From Mauremys mutica (lineage: Eukaryota > Chordata > Testudines > Geoemydidae): a DNA stretch of 64,000 nucleotides. The position numbers and the translations under genes are program-made. Below are positions 33,296 to 43,550 of the stretch, piece by piece. How positions within the stretch are numbered: the first letter of the stretch is position 1; the number at the start of each line of letters is the position of its first letter. The DNA lies in assembly GCF_020497125.1 (NCBI RefSeq), contig NC_059087.1, forward strand, positions 14,913,925 through 14,977,924. Direction: 5' to 3'. The notes beneath the pieces were generated by a model. It saw only the letters and a program-made list of their open reading frames with translations, was not told the DNA's origin and did not search any database.

Positions 33296-33890
33296 TGTCA
33301 CAGTTCAGGGCTACTGCGCCTGTATTCCCCCTCTACGCTCCAAGGTCCTCAGCTTCTCAGCCATCACCTCTCTTGGGCAGAGACATGATGGGTAGTTCCA
33401 GACTACACAGCTCCCTGCCTACACTGTGAATTCCCCAGCAAAGACAGACTGCCTAAGCAAACAGTCCTTCAATCCCCACACAGGAGTTTTCCTGTCCTTA
33501 CCTGTGTATCACTCCTTTTGCTCAAAAAGAGAATGTCCGTCTGTGAGGCCTTTCTCCTAACAGGTAATCAGCAGACAAAAGGTCACCGCCTCTGGCTCAA
33601 AAGGAAGCTTCAAAAGGCTGAGTTCTTGCATAACCAGAGTAGGTGTATTTGCATACACCTCCCCCTAGATTTCCTGCAAAACCAATTTAACTTTAAAAGT
33701 TCATTCTTGTCTTGGCCCATTGTTTCAAATAGTCTTCTGAAGCTCACAAGACTTCCCAAGGTTTAAATAAATCATGTCTTCTAGACAAGCTACACACAAT
33801 ACCACAATGACCCATAAACATTTGCATTTTTAATCCAATGAGCTCATAAGATTCCTAAAATTATTTCAGGGAGGTTTGTCCAGGATATTG
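33296..33890. mobile_element. LTR-like sequence
   Basis: Starts TGTCACAGTTCAGGGCTA, close to the start at 25290, and interrupts a SINE. The right end and a target duplication could not be fixed, and both an AATAAA (about 33766) and antisense features occur, so orientation is open. Confidence 0.4.
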
Positions 33891-33910
33891 CACGTGGATG
33901 ATGGGGGGAT

Positions 33911-34165
33911 ATTTATAAGAATGGCCATACTGGGTCATACTAGCCCAGTATCCTATTTTCCGATAGTGTCCAATGCCAGGGGCTTCAGAGGGAAATGAAC
34001 AGAACAGGTAATCAAGTGATCCATACTCTGTTGCCCATTCCCAGCTTCCGGCAAACAGAAGCTAAAGACGCCATCTCCACCCATCCTGGCTAATAGCCAC
34101 TGATGGACATATCCTCCATGAATTAATCTAATTCTTTTTTGAACCCCGTTATAGTCTTTATGTTC
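33911..34165 (-). mobile_element. CR1 LINE 3' fragment
   Basis: 'gaatggccatactgggtcat', 'gtccaatgccaggggcttca', 'cccattcccagcttccggca' and 'tcctggctaatagccactga' are antisense to the CR1 segment at 56829-57305 and collinear with it. Confidence 0.8.
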
Positions 34166-34204
34166 CTAGATAGATATGTACATCCTTGCCAATGGCCCAG
34201 CGCA

Positions 34205-34460
34205 GATTATTATTATTATTATTTGCATTGCAGTAGCACCTCCAAGAAAATCAGGGGCCTATTGTGCTCGGCACTATTTGTACACATCATAAGGACAGCC
34301 CCTGACCCAACAAGCTTATAATGTAGATAGATGAGACAGACAGAGGGTGGGAGAAAAATGTCATCCTCAATTTGCTGCTGGGAAATTGAGGCGCAGAAAC
34401 ACTGTCTGTGGCAGAAGAGGGTATTGAACTCAGGACTCCTGGGTCCCAACCCTATGTCCT
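34205..34460 (-). mobile_element. L2-type tail and CORE-SINE body
   Basis: (ATT)n at 34206-34222, then antisense tail 'gcattgcagtagcacctcca', 'tattgtgctcggcactattt', 'caagcttataatgtagat', then the body to the antisense head 'ggactcctgggtcccaaccc'. Confidence 0.7.
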
Positions 34461-34471
34461 AACCTCTCTTA

Positions 34472-34742
34472 GGGTATGTCTATACTGTGATTGGAGCGTG
34501 CTTCCCATCTCGAGTAGACAGAAACACTCAAGCTAGCGTGCTAAAAATAGCAAAGCGTGGACAGGGGTAGCAGCTCAGGCTTGCCACCTGAGTACAAACC
34601 CACCCATACAGCTAGCCCAAGCCACCACCCACCCTATCCCGAGCTACGCTGGTATCTTTACCACACAAGCTCATCCAAAGCTAGCACGTGTCTGGCCACT
34701 CATGCTGGGAAGCATGCTCCCAGCTGCAGTGTAGATGTACTC
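34472..34742. mobile_element. PIF/Harbinger-like MITE, 271 bp
   Basis: Starts GGGTATGTCTATACTGTG and ends CAGTGTAGATGTACTC. Flanks are TTA (34469-34471) and TGA (34743-34745). Internal pairs such as 'ctagcgtgctaaaaatagca' and 'aaagctagcacgtg' fold back. Non-coding. Confidence 0.8.
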
Positions 34743-34745
34743 TGA

Positions 34746-35694
34746 GTGACAATCTTGAATATGTAGGAGTTTTTCTAATGATGGGTAAAATTGAGTAAGA
34801 AAGGTGATTGTTTCTATTTTATTTGCTTAGTTGTCTTTTCTTTTTTTGAAAAAAAAAATCATGGATACACACAAATCCCACATTCAGTGGAGACATCTCA
34901 GCTGTTGAGAGCACACTCAGTTTTTGGTACTTAACATGGTGTGGCTTTAGCATTCAAAAGCTAATTGGTAGGAAGAGTCAGATATTTAGTACAATCCCTT
35001 CCATTTGAGTATGTGTATTAACATACATTTTTTCCCCTCCATGCTGAATACATTTTTCACTGGGAAGACTTAAAATGCAATTGTCAAATAACCCATGTGC
35101 AATGATAAGAAATTCACCCTACTTCTACCGCCTAATCTCATTTATTCAATAAGGATCCTGCTATCCTGTTGCACTCACTGTGGGCTAATCTGTAACAACA
35201 TGTTATATTGCATGCAAATTGGTCTGCATTTTTTCCCTTCCCTCCGGCTCCCTCCCATATTCACACAATCACGCCTTGCAAGACACTGTGAGAGAAGAAT
35301 AAATGGAAGAAACCCACAGCACTCTGCAATGACTCCCTTGAGCCAGGCATCAGAATCCACCCTTTATCTTTAAGGTATTTACAGCCAGTCCTTAATTCTA
35401 TTTGATTCTTGAGAAATGCCACAAACTACTTTTTGCAGGGATAATGCGATATGACTTAAAGGGAAAAAAAAGAAAGAAAGAAATCAGCATCTGTGGTTTC
35501 AAAGGAAGAGCTTAAATGCACATCAACGGCATCATCCCAATCCTTGTTTCTATCCATTTCTGATACAAGTTAAATACACTTAAGCCTTTCTGTTTCCTGC
35601 AGCCCATCTTGCAGTGCACAGTTCAGTCAAATAGGGTGCATTTCAAGCCTGAAGCAAGAAGTACAGAAAGAGAGAAAGCTAAACCCTGCTGCTT
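34746..35694. other. No gene or recognised repeat
   Basis: AT-rich unique-looking sequence with a short (GAAA)n tract at 35463-35482. Confidence 0.4.
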
Positions 35695-35830
35695 TAAAAT
35701 AATAATGTTTTGCACTTCAGTAGCACCTTGCATTCACAGATCTCAAAGTACTCACTAATGAATGGAGCCTCACAAGCCTTGGTAATCAGATAAAGTCAAC
35801 CAGTCAGTCCTATGCCTTAACCGGAAGGCT
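35695..35830 (-). mobile_element. CORE-SINE-like fragment
   Basis: 'aataatgttttgcacttcag', 'tagcaccttgcattcacaga', 'tctcaaagtactcactaatg' gives the antisense 3' tail order of the SINE. Confidence 0.5.
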
Positions 35831-35984
35831 ATTAGTCTTCCCCGTGGCCTAGCCCCTGCCTACACTAGGGAAATGTTCTAAATATTTCCCACTATTGCTA
35901 ACATTGGCTCCCCACCAATGGTGTTAGTCACGTTGGGAGCCCTACTGCAGATAGTTTCATTAGTAATAGTGAAGCTGAATACAG

Positions 35985-36110
35985 GGTAAGCTGAACAAGT
36001 GTAATATGCGGCTGAGTTGCTCCCAGCCTAACTCCCACCTGTTCCCTCAATAAGAGGCTCTCTGGGGAACATGGCCCTCTGACTCCAGTTTCACGGATAC
36101 ATCTTCCCTA
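35985..36110. repeat. Direct repeat, copy A, flanking a gypsy fragment
   Basis: 'ctgagttgctcccagcctaa', 'cctcaataagaggctctctg' and 'gaacatggccctctgactcc' recur in the same order at 37065-37144, and the last word continues at 38083-38096. The spacing around a gypsy integrase fragment suggests a pair of old LTR pieces, but similarity is only moderate. Confidence 0.45.
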
Positions 36111-36599
36111 TTTTACAAAACACTCTAATATAAACATTAAAAACAAACAAACAAAAATAATGCCCAGATCCCTACCAAGTGTCCCTTTGGCCAGAGGTAG
36201 CTGGCACATAGATGAGTTATATAGTATGATATAGCTTGATCTCCTCTACAGGTGACCACACCAGGAATGAACTCTCCCTCCCCTCCCCCCCCCCTCACCC
36301 CTGTTACCTGTCTCTGGGTCTAGCTAACTCTCCCTCTCTGGAGTCTCCCTGTGTGTTTGGCCTCCTTATGGCTCTCTGCCTCTCCATTCCGTGATGATCT
36401 TTGTCGGCTCCCTGTGGATGATGTGTCTGCTGGCTCCTAGGCATCTCCTCTTCCTTCGGATCACTTGTCCCTTTTGTGTATTCACCTCATATGACTTGGG
36501 TGCCACTGCACGCTCACAACTCCTTCTGGTGTCTCTCTAATGGCTGGATCCCTCACACCCAAGGCTCTTGGCTCACCTGTTGTACTCTAGCGCCTGCTT

Positions 36600-37010
36600 T
36601 CTCTGATGGTTGGCACTCTCCTCTCAGTGGTGTCCCCATCCCCATCCCTCATTGGTAACAGGGTTTTGGACCTTTCTCCCACCAGTGCTTGTGCTGGACT
36701 GGTTTGGCACCCCTGTGATGCGGTATTCCTGTGTGTATGGGGTCTGAACCATAGGAAACAGCCTTGTGTAATGGTCCCTTAGCTGTTTTCACAGCTGACT
36801 CCACCTTCTTAATTCTACGGGTATGGTGAGGAGGAGGTGCGGTGGTCAAATGCCCATCTGAATGCAAATTCTTTGAATTCTTCCGAAGCAGACTGGGGTC
36901 TGTTGTCGGTGAACACCATGTCCATCTCTTGCAAAGTGGGCTTTCAGTTTTCCCATCACAGTTCTTGGCTCACGCCGCCAGCTACTTTACTTCAATGAAC
37001 TCACAGCTCT
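36600..37010 (-). pseudogene. Ty3/gypsy-type integrase fragment (broken)
   Basis: Reading the minus strand from about 36955 down, one frame gives KLKAHFARD, then a short gap, then TDNRPQSASEEFKEFAF, and after a frame change KKVESAVKTAKGPLHKAV. This is the order of the integrase catalytic core in Ty3/gypsy retrotransposons: an Asp in the TDN position and the Glu in the KVES position would be the second and third residues of the DD35E triad. The first Asp is not visible. At least two frameshifts or small deletions and several stops make it non-functional. It normally cuts and joins retroelement cDNA into chromosomes. No gag, protease or RT was recognised nearby. The flanking repeats at 35985 and 37065 may be remains of its LTRs. 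Confidence 0.75.
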
Positions 37011-37064
37011 GATGCTGCCATTGTTTCATTAGCAATGAATGAAGCTGGATGTCCACAGCTCTGT

Positions 37065-37144
37065 CCACATGTCTGAGTTACTCCACCCATTCCCTGTTCC
37101 CCTGCTATCCCCTCAATAACAGTCCCTCCAGGGCACATGGGCCC
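37065..37144. repeat. Direct repeat, copy B, interrupted by an LTR
   Basis: 'ctgagttactccacccattc', 'cccctcaataacag' and 'gggcacatgggccc' correspond to 35985-36085. The match resumes on the far side of the LTR at 38083 (gccctctgactcc). Confidence 0.45.
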
Positions 37145-38082
37145 TGTTGTGATAATTGGGCTGACAAATTCACCCTAACTGCGAGCCTAATTGTAAAAAG
37201 CATATAATAAGATACAATAACAAATGTTGATGGAAAATAGGTCAAGCTGCTTTCAATAATGAACATTATAAACAGGTGCAAGAGAAACAGAGGAACTAAA
37301 TTAGTCCAAACCAAAAAGACCATATTGATGTAATTTAAGGATTATGTTGAAAGCATGCTTGGAAAAAACAGAGAATGTAAAACTGGAAATTAACGAACCA
37401 AAATTGGTGTGTTGGATATTTGGCCTAGCTGGTGGACAAAATAATGAGGGGATGGGCTATTTCACCCATCACTCCCTTTGTGGTCCTTAAAGAAAGAGAC
37501 ATTGGGAGGAGAATATAGAAGAACAGACAGGCTACTGACACAAGCTTCACTATCATAGATGCCACACCCATCTCCTCGGACCCCAGACCTTCATCTTCCT
37601 ATTCCTAAGGGATGGCCTGACCAGACCAGGCCAGCTCTACTGGCTCCAACTGAATCCCAGTCACCAGCTGGGATGAAATTGGATCGGACTTTAACAGCAG
37701 CAGCAGCAACAGCTACAGCTCATCTCAACTAATTTCTTCTCTTTTATCCAAAAGGACAGGTATTACCAGCTTTGATACCATCTAAGAGACTGTCAAACGG
37801 GGATTTTTCCTTTGTAAACTCTCTCCAGCTAAAAAGAAATGTTATTAAAATGAAGGCCTTACTTAATACTTCAGATTTCAAATGCTTTAACTATTTTCCC
37901 TTCTTTTGGGTATATTTAATAAAGGGTTAAAATATTTTTAATAGTGTGCTTCCCATGGTCATAAGTAGGCTGAGGTCTCTCTGTACCAAACTCCAGATCT
38001 TGTTTAACACTGTTTAATGTTGGACAGTGACTGTGTTATGTTAACACCTTTGCCGATTTAGTGCATCTAAATTAATACAACT
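37145..38082 (+). mobile_element. Solo LTR, 938 bp
   Basis: Begins TGTTGTGATAATTGG and ends AATTAATACAACT; the outer bases are inverted (TGTTGT against AGTTGT). gccc lies on both sides (37141-37144, 38083-38086). An AATAAA at 37918-37923 sets plus orientation. A (CAG)n tract lies at about 37693-37711. The interruption of direct-repeat copy B supports an insertion exactly here. No internal genes. It is an old retroelement LTR with family unassigned; the final CT instead of CA is one substitution from canonical. Confidence 0.7.
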
Positions 38083-38115
38083 GCCCTCTGACTCCCGTTC
38101 CATTGATCATGATTA

Positions 38116-38807
38116 CGGCTACGTTTTAATCACAGGTATTTTTAGTAAAAGTCATGGAGAGGTCACAGGCAGTAAAAAATTCATGGCCCATGACCCGTCC
38201 ATGACTTGTACTATACCCCTGACTAAATCTTGGAAGTGCTGTGGGTGCTCAAGGGGGGGCTGCAGGGGCTGCACGGGTGAACCTGGGGATGCTGGGGGGG
38301 CACGGGTGAACCTGGGGAGTGGCCCAGGAGGCACCACAGGTGCTCGGTGGGAGTAGCCCAGGACTTCCGCTAGCGCTGGGGGGTGAGAGGGAGGGTTGGC
38401 AGGACTGGCAGGCTCCCTACCCAGCTTCTTGGAAGCGATGACATGTCCCTCCCTCAGCTCCTAGCTCCATGCACTGCCAGCTCTGCAGCTCCCATTGACT
38501 AGGAACCACTGAGCTAGGAGCTGAGGGAGGGACATGTCACCACTTCCATGGAGACCCCCAAAGTAAGCGCCGCATAGAGCCCTCACACCCTCCTGCGCCC
38601 CACCCCGCAGCCCTGAGCCCCCAATCCAAATTCCTTCTGCTGCTGAGGGGTGGGGGGGCAGTGGCCCAAGACTGCCCCAGCAGCGGCCATTGCGACTAGC
38701 CCAGAGGCTCCCTGAGCTGCTCGGGGAGCCCCGGAGCCAGCCACACTGGCCGCTGCAGAAGTCACAGAGGTCACGGAATCCGTGACTTCCGTGACAAACG
38801 CGCAGCC
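38116..38807. mobile_element. GC-rich DNA element, 692 bp, TTA TSD in a palindrome
   Basis: Left end CGGCTACGTTTTAATCACAG and right end TGACAAACGCGCAGCC are inverted repeats of moderate quality, flanked by TTA (38113-38115, 38808-38810). Subterminal foldback words 'gtcatggagaggtcacagg' and 'gaggtcacggaatccgtgac' recur. The GC-rich middle holds two copies of 'gcacgggtgaacctgggga'. Non-coding. The 3-bp duplication suggests PIF/Harbinger; see the findings for the palindromic flank. Confidence 0.7.
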
Positions 38808-38865
38808 TTAATCATGATATACAGAGAGGCCACCAGCTGTTTTAGCCACCATGGCATTTAGCCCT

Positions 38866-39656
38866 TGTCCTAGGGTCTCACCCCCACTTTGAGCTTGTGA
38901 GTTCAAAGATGGGGACCCGCAGGTATTCTCCCCCCACCCTAACCCGTAGGGTAGGTTTCCTTCTCGCTGCCACCACTCGATTTAATTAGGTGAATCGAGA
39001 CATCCCTCTGTTCCCCCCTCCTCCTTCCAGAGACTTTCCTGGGGAAGCACAGATCAAATCACAGAGGGAGAAAGATTCCTTTCACTTCCCTCTCCCTTCC
39101 CTGCTTTCTCTGCTTGGAGATAACCCTTGTCTCCACAGAGTGGCGCCTAGCTTCCTTCCCCTGAATCCACAGGTAAGGAACTTAACCAAGTCCAAAGAAA
39201 AGAAAAGAATTTATTAAGAGAACAAAAAGAAAATACAGAATCTCTATGAGCCCAAGCTGGACACTCATAGGGTATAACCTTATCAATCTCTGGAGAGAAT
39301 TCCTCCTCCCCCTTTCCTTCTCAGTGAAAGCAAAGTAACAGCAAACAGGAATAAAGCATTTCCTTTAGCAAACACACAATTGCAAATATAGAAATCAAAT
39401 CATAAGACTAATTCGCCTTTCTAATTAATACTCACTATTAATTAGTAGAAACTACTCCAGGAGAACTTGGAGACATGACTGGTCTCTTCTAGATTCAAAA
39501 GAGTACCCACAAAGAACACAGCCAAAGGCTTCCCTCCACAGAGATTTGAAATTATCTCGTCTCTGATTGGTCCTCTGGTCAGGTGGTCACCAGGTACTGC
39601 ATGTTAACCCTTTACAGGTAAAACAGACTTTAACCCTTAACTATCTGTTTATGACA
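38866..39656 (-). mobile_element. Solo LTR, 791 bp, perfect 5-bp TSD
   Basis: On the plus strand it starts TGTCCTAGGG and ends TTTATGACA, so both strands show TG...CA ends. gccct is repeated perfectly at 38861-38865 and 39657-39661. The reverse of AATAAA at 39210-39215 sets minus orientation. No internal retroelement genes are present, so this is a solo LTR. It is an endogenous retroelement remnant, family not assigned. Confidence 0.85.
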
Positions 39657-39661
39657 GCCCT

Positions 39662-39859
39662 GTTCTCAGCAGGTCTAACTGACAATGTTAAAAATGCCTA
39701 TAGAAGCTGGCATACCATCCAGACCAGGGCTCCCAACATTGCTAGCACCAAAGAATCTACAGATGGGAAATATTTACAAGACATCCCTAGGGAATATATG
39801 GCCCATGATGCTATTTCAGGGGCTGATGAATCAGCCCTCAGGGCTACTGGCCAAGTTTT
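39662..39859. other. No gene or recognised repeat
   Basis: Short gap between LTR and L2-type tail. Confidence 0.4.
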
Positions 39860-40060
39860 ATTATTAATTATTATTATTATTATTTATATTGTGGTAGTGG
39901 CTAGGGACCTAAACCAACATCAATGCCCCATTCCATTAGGGACTGTCCAAACAGAATTAGAGACAGTCCCTGCCCAAAGAGCTCACTATCTAACTAGACA
40001 AAACACACAGAGGGGTGTGGTGCAGAGGGGGAAGGGATATCAGATTGAGCCTTTGTGAAC
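39860..40060 (-). mobile_element. L2-type tail with (ATT)n
   Basis: (ATT)n at 39861-39885, then antisense 'gtggtagtggctagggacct', 'gacagtccctgcccaaagag' and 'ctcactatctaactagacaa'. Confidence 0.65.
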
Positions 40061-40565
40061 AATGTGATCATTTGCAAATGTTACGTTGGGGGCATGATTT
40101 TTTTTAAATCGTGTGGGGTGTTGGTTCAATACTGACATAAAATTAAGAGCACCACCTACTGTCTGACCAATTCCAATTCTAGAAATCTCAATAGCAATTA
40201 TAATACCATTTATTATTCTTTTTTTTTTAAAGTAAGAAGATCTGAAACCTTTTCTGATAAATGATTATTTCTTACTTATTGCTAGACTGAGATATTGGCC
40301 AGCGACACATGGACAAAGCGGAGGATAGTTGCATATATTCCCCCAAGCTTACCAGACCTTTCCATGAGTAATCAGAGCTAGAGGAGAACAGGTTCCAGAA
40401 TGGATGATCTGAGAACAACAATAGGTTGTCAGCAAACCAGGGCAGAGGGCTGTTTCCCTCAAGCACTTTCCCCCACTAGTTCTCCATTTTCCCCCTTCAT
40501 TCTTCTCTTCCTCACTCCCTGTTGCTCCACAAAAAGATTCTGCTGCCCTGGCTAGTAAGGAGCCA
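40061..40565. other. No gene or recognised repeat
   Basis: AT-rich then C-rich unique-looking sequence. Confidence 0.4.
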
Positions 40566-40573
40566 CCTGGACC

Positions 40574-41217
40574 CAGAGGCAGATTAAAATGAATTGGGGC
40601 CCTGGACATTTGGGCCCCCCACACCCGAGGAGCACCAGAACTGGGAGGGCCAGGGGCATCATGCCCCCCACACACACTTTTAAACGTGGGAGGGCCGTGC
40701 CTGCTGATGGGTGATCAGCTCCCCCATCATGAAGCCACAGAGCCCTGCCCCCTGCACCTCCTCTCCCCCCCAGGCCCTACCCCCTGGTTAGGCCAGAAAC
40801 TGGAGCCAGGCTGTGGTAAGAGCCTCCCCGGGAGCCCAGGCTACTGTGGACCTGACATGAGCAGCATGCCCCAGTGGCAGGGACATGGGCCAGGAGCTGC
40901 TCTTGGGCACCACAGCCCCCTGCTCAAGGCAGGTGAAGGATCCAGGGATCCCCACAGTGGCTCCCTGGGCGGCTCTTACCACGGTCCGGCTCTGGCTTCC
41001 AGCCTGGTCAGGGGAGGTGGCCCTGGGGGAAAGAGGAGGAGCAGCGGACATGGCCCCAGAGGGAAGAGGAGCAGGGGGTGGGGCCACAGTTCCGGCACCG
41101 GTGTGCCCCCCGCACACACGCACTTCTACACAGGTTCTGGTGCTCCTGTGGAGGCCCCCAAATTGGCTGGGGCCCCTGAGCACGGCTCCTGTGGGCCCAT
41201 GCATTAATCCGCCACCA
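40574..41217. mobile_element. hAT element, 644 bp, perfect 8-bp TSD
   Basis: Left end CAGAGGCAGATTAAAATGAA, right end CATGCATTAATCCGCCACCA. cctggacc is repeated perfectly (40566-40573, 41218-41225). Inverted subterminal 'ggggccctggacatttgggc' and 'tggggcccctgag' follow. The C/G-rich interior makes long open frames on both strands (up to 173 codons) with no domains. Non-autonomous. Confidence 0.85.
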
Positions 41218-41225
41218 CCTGGACC

Positions 41226-41899
41226 CCACCACAGGAAGTGAATAGTAGTGACGATGCCATCGCACGGGCTAGCAATGCTAATACACGCCCAGGGTCCCGG
41301 CAGGCTTATACAGACAGCACCGCTGCTATTTCTGCTTCGGTAACTAGATTATAACGAGTGCGATTACACCTCCCAAAGCCACAATCACACCTCTGATGGC
41401 AGCATGCTCACAGGCTGAGCCATTCCAATGCTTCCCCTGTCCATGGCTCCATCAGTCTGGGACGAGCATGTGCTGGGTGTGATCGGGTGGACAGTGCACA
41501 GGACGGCTAATTGGGGCGTCTCCCACTAATTGGAGCAACCGTCTTTGGATACTGCAACCCTAACCCAGCTCATTTGGCACGACAGTGCCCTTCCTGGCAG
41601 GACCATTTCCAGTAAAGGGAAAGGCAACATGCAACCGCCCACTGTTTTGGAGGCAGAGTGGGCCCTTTGGGGGCTTTGTGAGTTAGTGTATTAGCCTCTT
41701 ACCTCCAGGTTCAAACCCAGGCTGCCATCACAAGTGCAGTGAGCTTGGTGGTCCCATCCTACTTCCCATTTGTGCATACCACAACGGTACCACAGAGACA
41801 ACAGGATTGCTGAAGGTCAGCATTTAGTGGGCATTAGTCAGGGCTGTGTGGTTTTGCACTACTCCTCATTAAAGCCAGTAATTTAAGTCATGAAGGAAA
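41226..41899. other. No gene or recognised repeat
   Basis: Mixed composition; nothing supported. Confidence 0.4.
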
Positions 41900-42115
41900 G
41901 AGTGCGGTTTAGGGTTAGAGATGGGACTCCTGAATCCTATTTGCAATTCTGCCACTGATTTACTATGCAAGATTAAGCATGTAGCTTAACCCCATCCTGG
42001 CAAAATGGGATAAAAAGCATTTACCAATTCCAAAGGGATACCACAAAGCTTATTTAATCAGGAGTTACAAAGCATTCTGAGGTATTCAGCTACCATTAAG
42101 TGCAGAGTAATTTTA
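41900..42115 (+). mobile_element. CORE-SINE/MIR-like fragment
   Basis: 'gggactcctgaatcctattt', 'gcaattctgccactgattta', 'taaccccatcctggcaaaat', 'gggataaaaagcatttacca' follow the SINE order, diverged. Confidence 0.5.
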
Positions 42116-43330
42116 TAACAAGAAGCAAATTTAGGCACCTAGTATGATTTACAAAAACACTTAAGTAGTTTAGGTGCCTAATACATAAATCCCTCTAGGC
42201 ACCTAGCTGCATCTTTTGGCATCTAAATACATTTGTAACTCTGTCCCCAGGACCCAATCCAGCTTCCATGGAAATCAGTTGAAAGAATCACATTGGGTGT
42301 CAGCTCTAACCCTCAATTCACAATTAGGATCAAAATCCTAAGCCTCTAGTCATGCTCATGTTCCCAGGGCAGTTTGTCAAACCGCATTGGCCCCTGTCTA
42401 AAATTGAGTACGTTGCATCTGAGAATGAAGACTCGAAGGGGAGCAGACCGAGTTTCTGAAGCATTTCTACCTTCCGGACTAAAACATGTCTTTAAAAAAA
42501 AAAAATGCCACACACCTTCGAAGCAATGAAAGGGAGAGCGATAGGATTTATTACTTTTTAACGAGTGCCATAGAACATCCATTTCGTTAATTTACAAGGG
42601 AGGCATGGGGGGTTGTCAGTTCGATAAATTTTCCCAGATTATTCCTTTGAAACAAACAACTTTGTGCATTTGGGCTCCGGATGTCACCGCAGAGGCTTTT
42701 ATCCAAATGAGCTATGTGTTCTCGAAGGAATGACTAAAATGCCTCAAGAAAAGAAAAAGAATAAAAAAAGAGAGAAGCCGCCCTCTGCAAAAGACAGCCT
42801 ATCACGCAGACACATTGTTTGAACTCCCAGCAGAAGATACAAAAAATAAAATAAATAAAAGCCTCTGAACCACAGCTGTATCTTCAGCTTGCGTTGCTCG
42901 GTGTTATTTTCGTTCTGAGGGAAGACAACATTTGCTAATGTCTTTTTTTTCTCCCCCTCCTAGAAAAAAAAAAAGTTTGTTTTTCTGATACTCAGCGTTT
43001 ACCATGCTGATGTCATGACTCTGCTGTGTGGGGACTGGAGAGAACAGTGACTCTGCTGTCTTGGGACTCTTTGCAGAGGGGTAACTCGAGAGAGGAATTA
43101 TTAGCATCCTGATTTATTGGGTAGGCTGGAACAAATAAAAGAAATAGTCTTTTTTCCCCCAGCACAGCAGGATTGCAGATGTGAACCATGATTATAAAAA
43201 TGCCCTATTAAACCTCAGCACTTCTATAACCATCGCAAGTAAATAGCTCCATATTTGTTTACTTAGTCATTTAACTTTTGAAAAATTCATTTTGTGCTAC
43301 TGAAAACAAAAAGAGAGAGAGAGAGAATAA
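42116..43330. other. No gene; repeat-poor core at 42560-43060
   Basis: After a diffuse foldback block at 42130-42240 ('ttaggcacctagtatgattt' / 'gtttaggtgcctaata'), the sequence from 42560 to 43060 has no recognised repeat. A (GA)n run lies at 43311-43325. No exon is supported. Confidence 0.35.
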
Positions 43331-43332
43331 GT

Positions 43333-43395
43333 CAGGTCTACACTACAGACTTCTGCCGGCATAACTATGTTGGTCAGAGGTGTGAAAAAGTCATC
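43333..43395. mobile_element. PIF/Harbinger-like MITE fragment
   Basis: 'caggtctacactacagactt' followed by 'ctgccggcataactatgttg' is the left part of a MITE; the rest is missing. Confidence 0.5.
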
Positions 43396-43409
43396 TTCGT
43401 ATCAGCCTG

Positions 43410-43550
43410 CCTCAGTTTCCCCTCCCATCTTTTGAGAGTTTTGTCTATTTAGCATGTGAAATCGGACCATCTCTTTGTACTTGTGCAGCACCTAACACAA
43501 CATGGTCCCAATTATTGTTGAGGCCTATAGGAGATACTATGATACAAATT
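43410..43550 (+). mobile_element. L2/CORE-SINE-type 3' tail
   Basis: 'cctcagtttcccctcccatc', 'tctttgtacttgtgcagcac', 'ctaacacaacatggtcccaa' and 'actatgatacaaattaatag'. Confidence 0.6.

Noticed and set aside
39567..40058. 163-codon plus-strand open frame
   Set aside because: It crosses the end of a solo LTR and an antisense L2-type tail with an ATT run encoding poly-Ile; an artefact.
40686..41207. 173-codon open frame, with a 138-codon antisense partner
   Set aside because: Within the hAT element at 40574-41217; GC-driven frames on both strands, no known domain.
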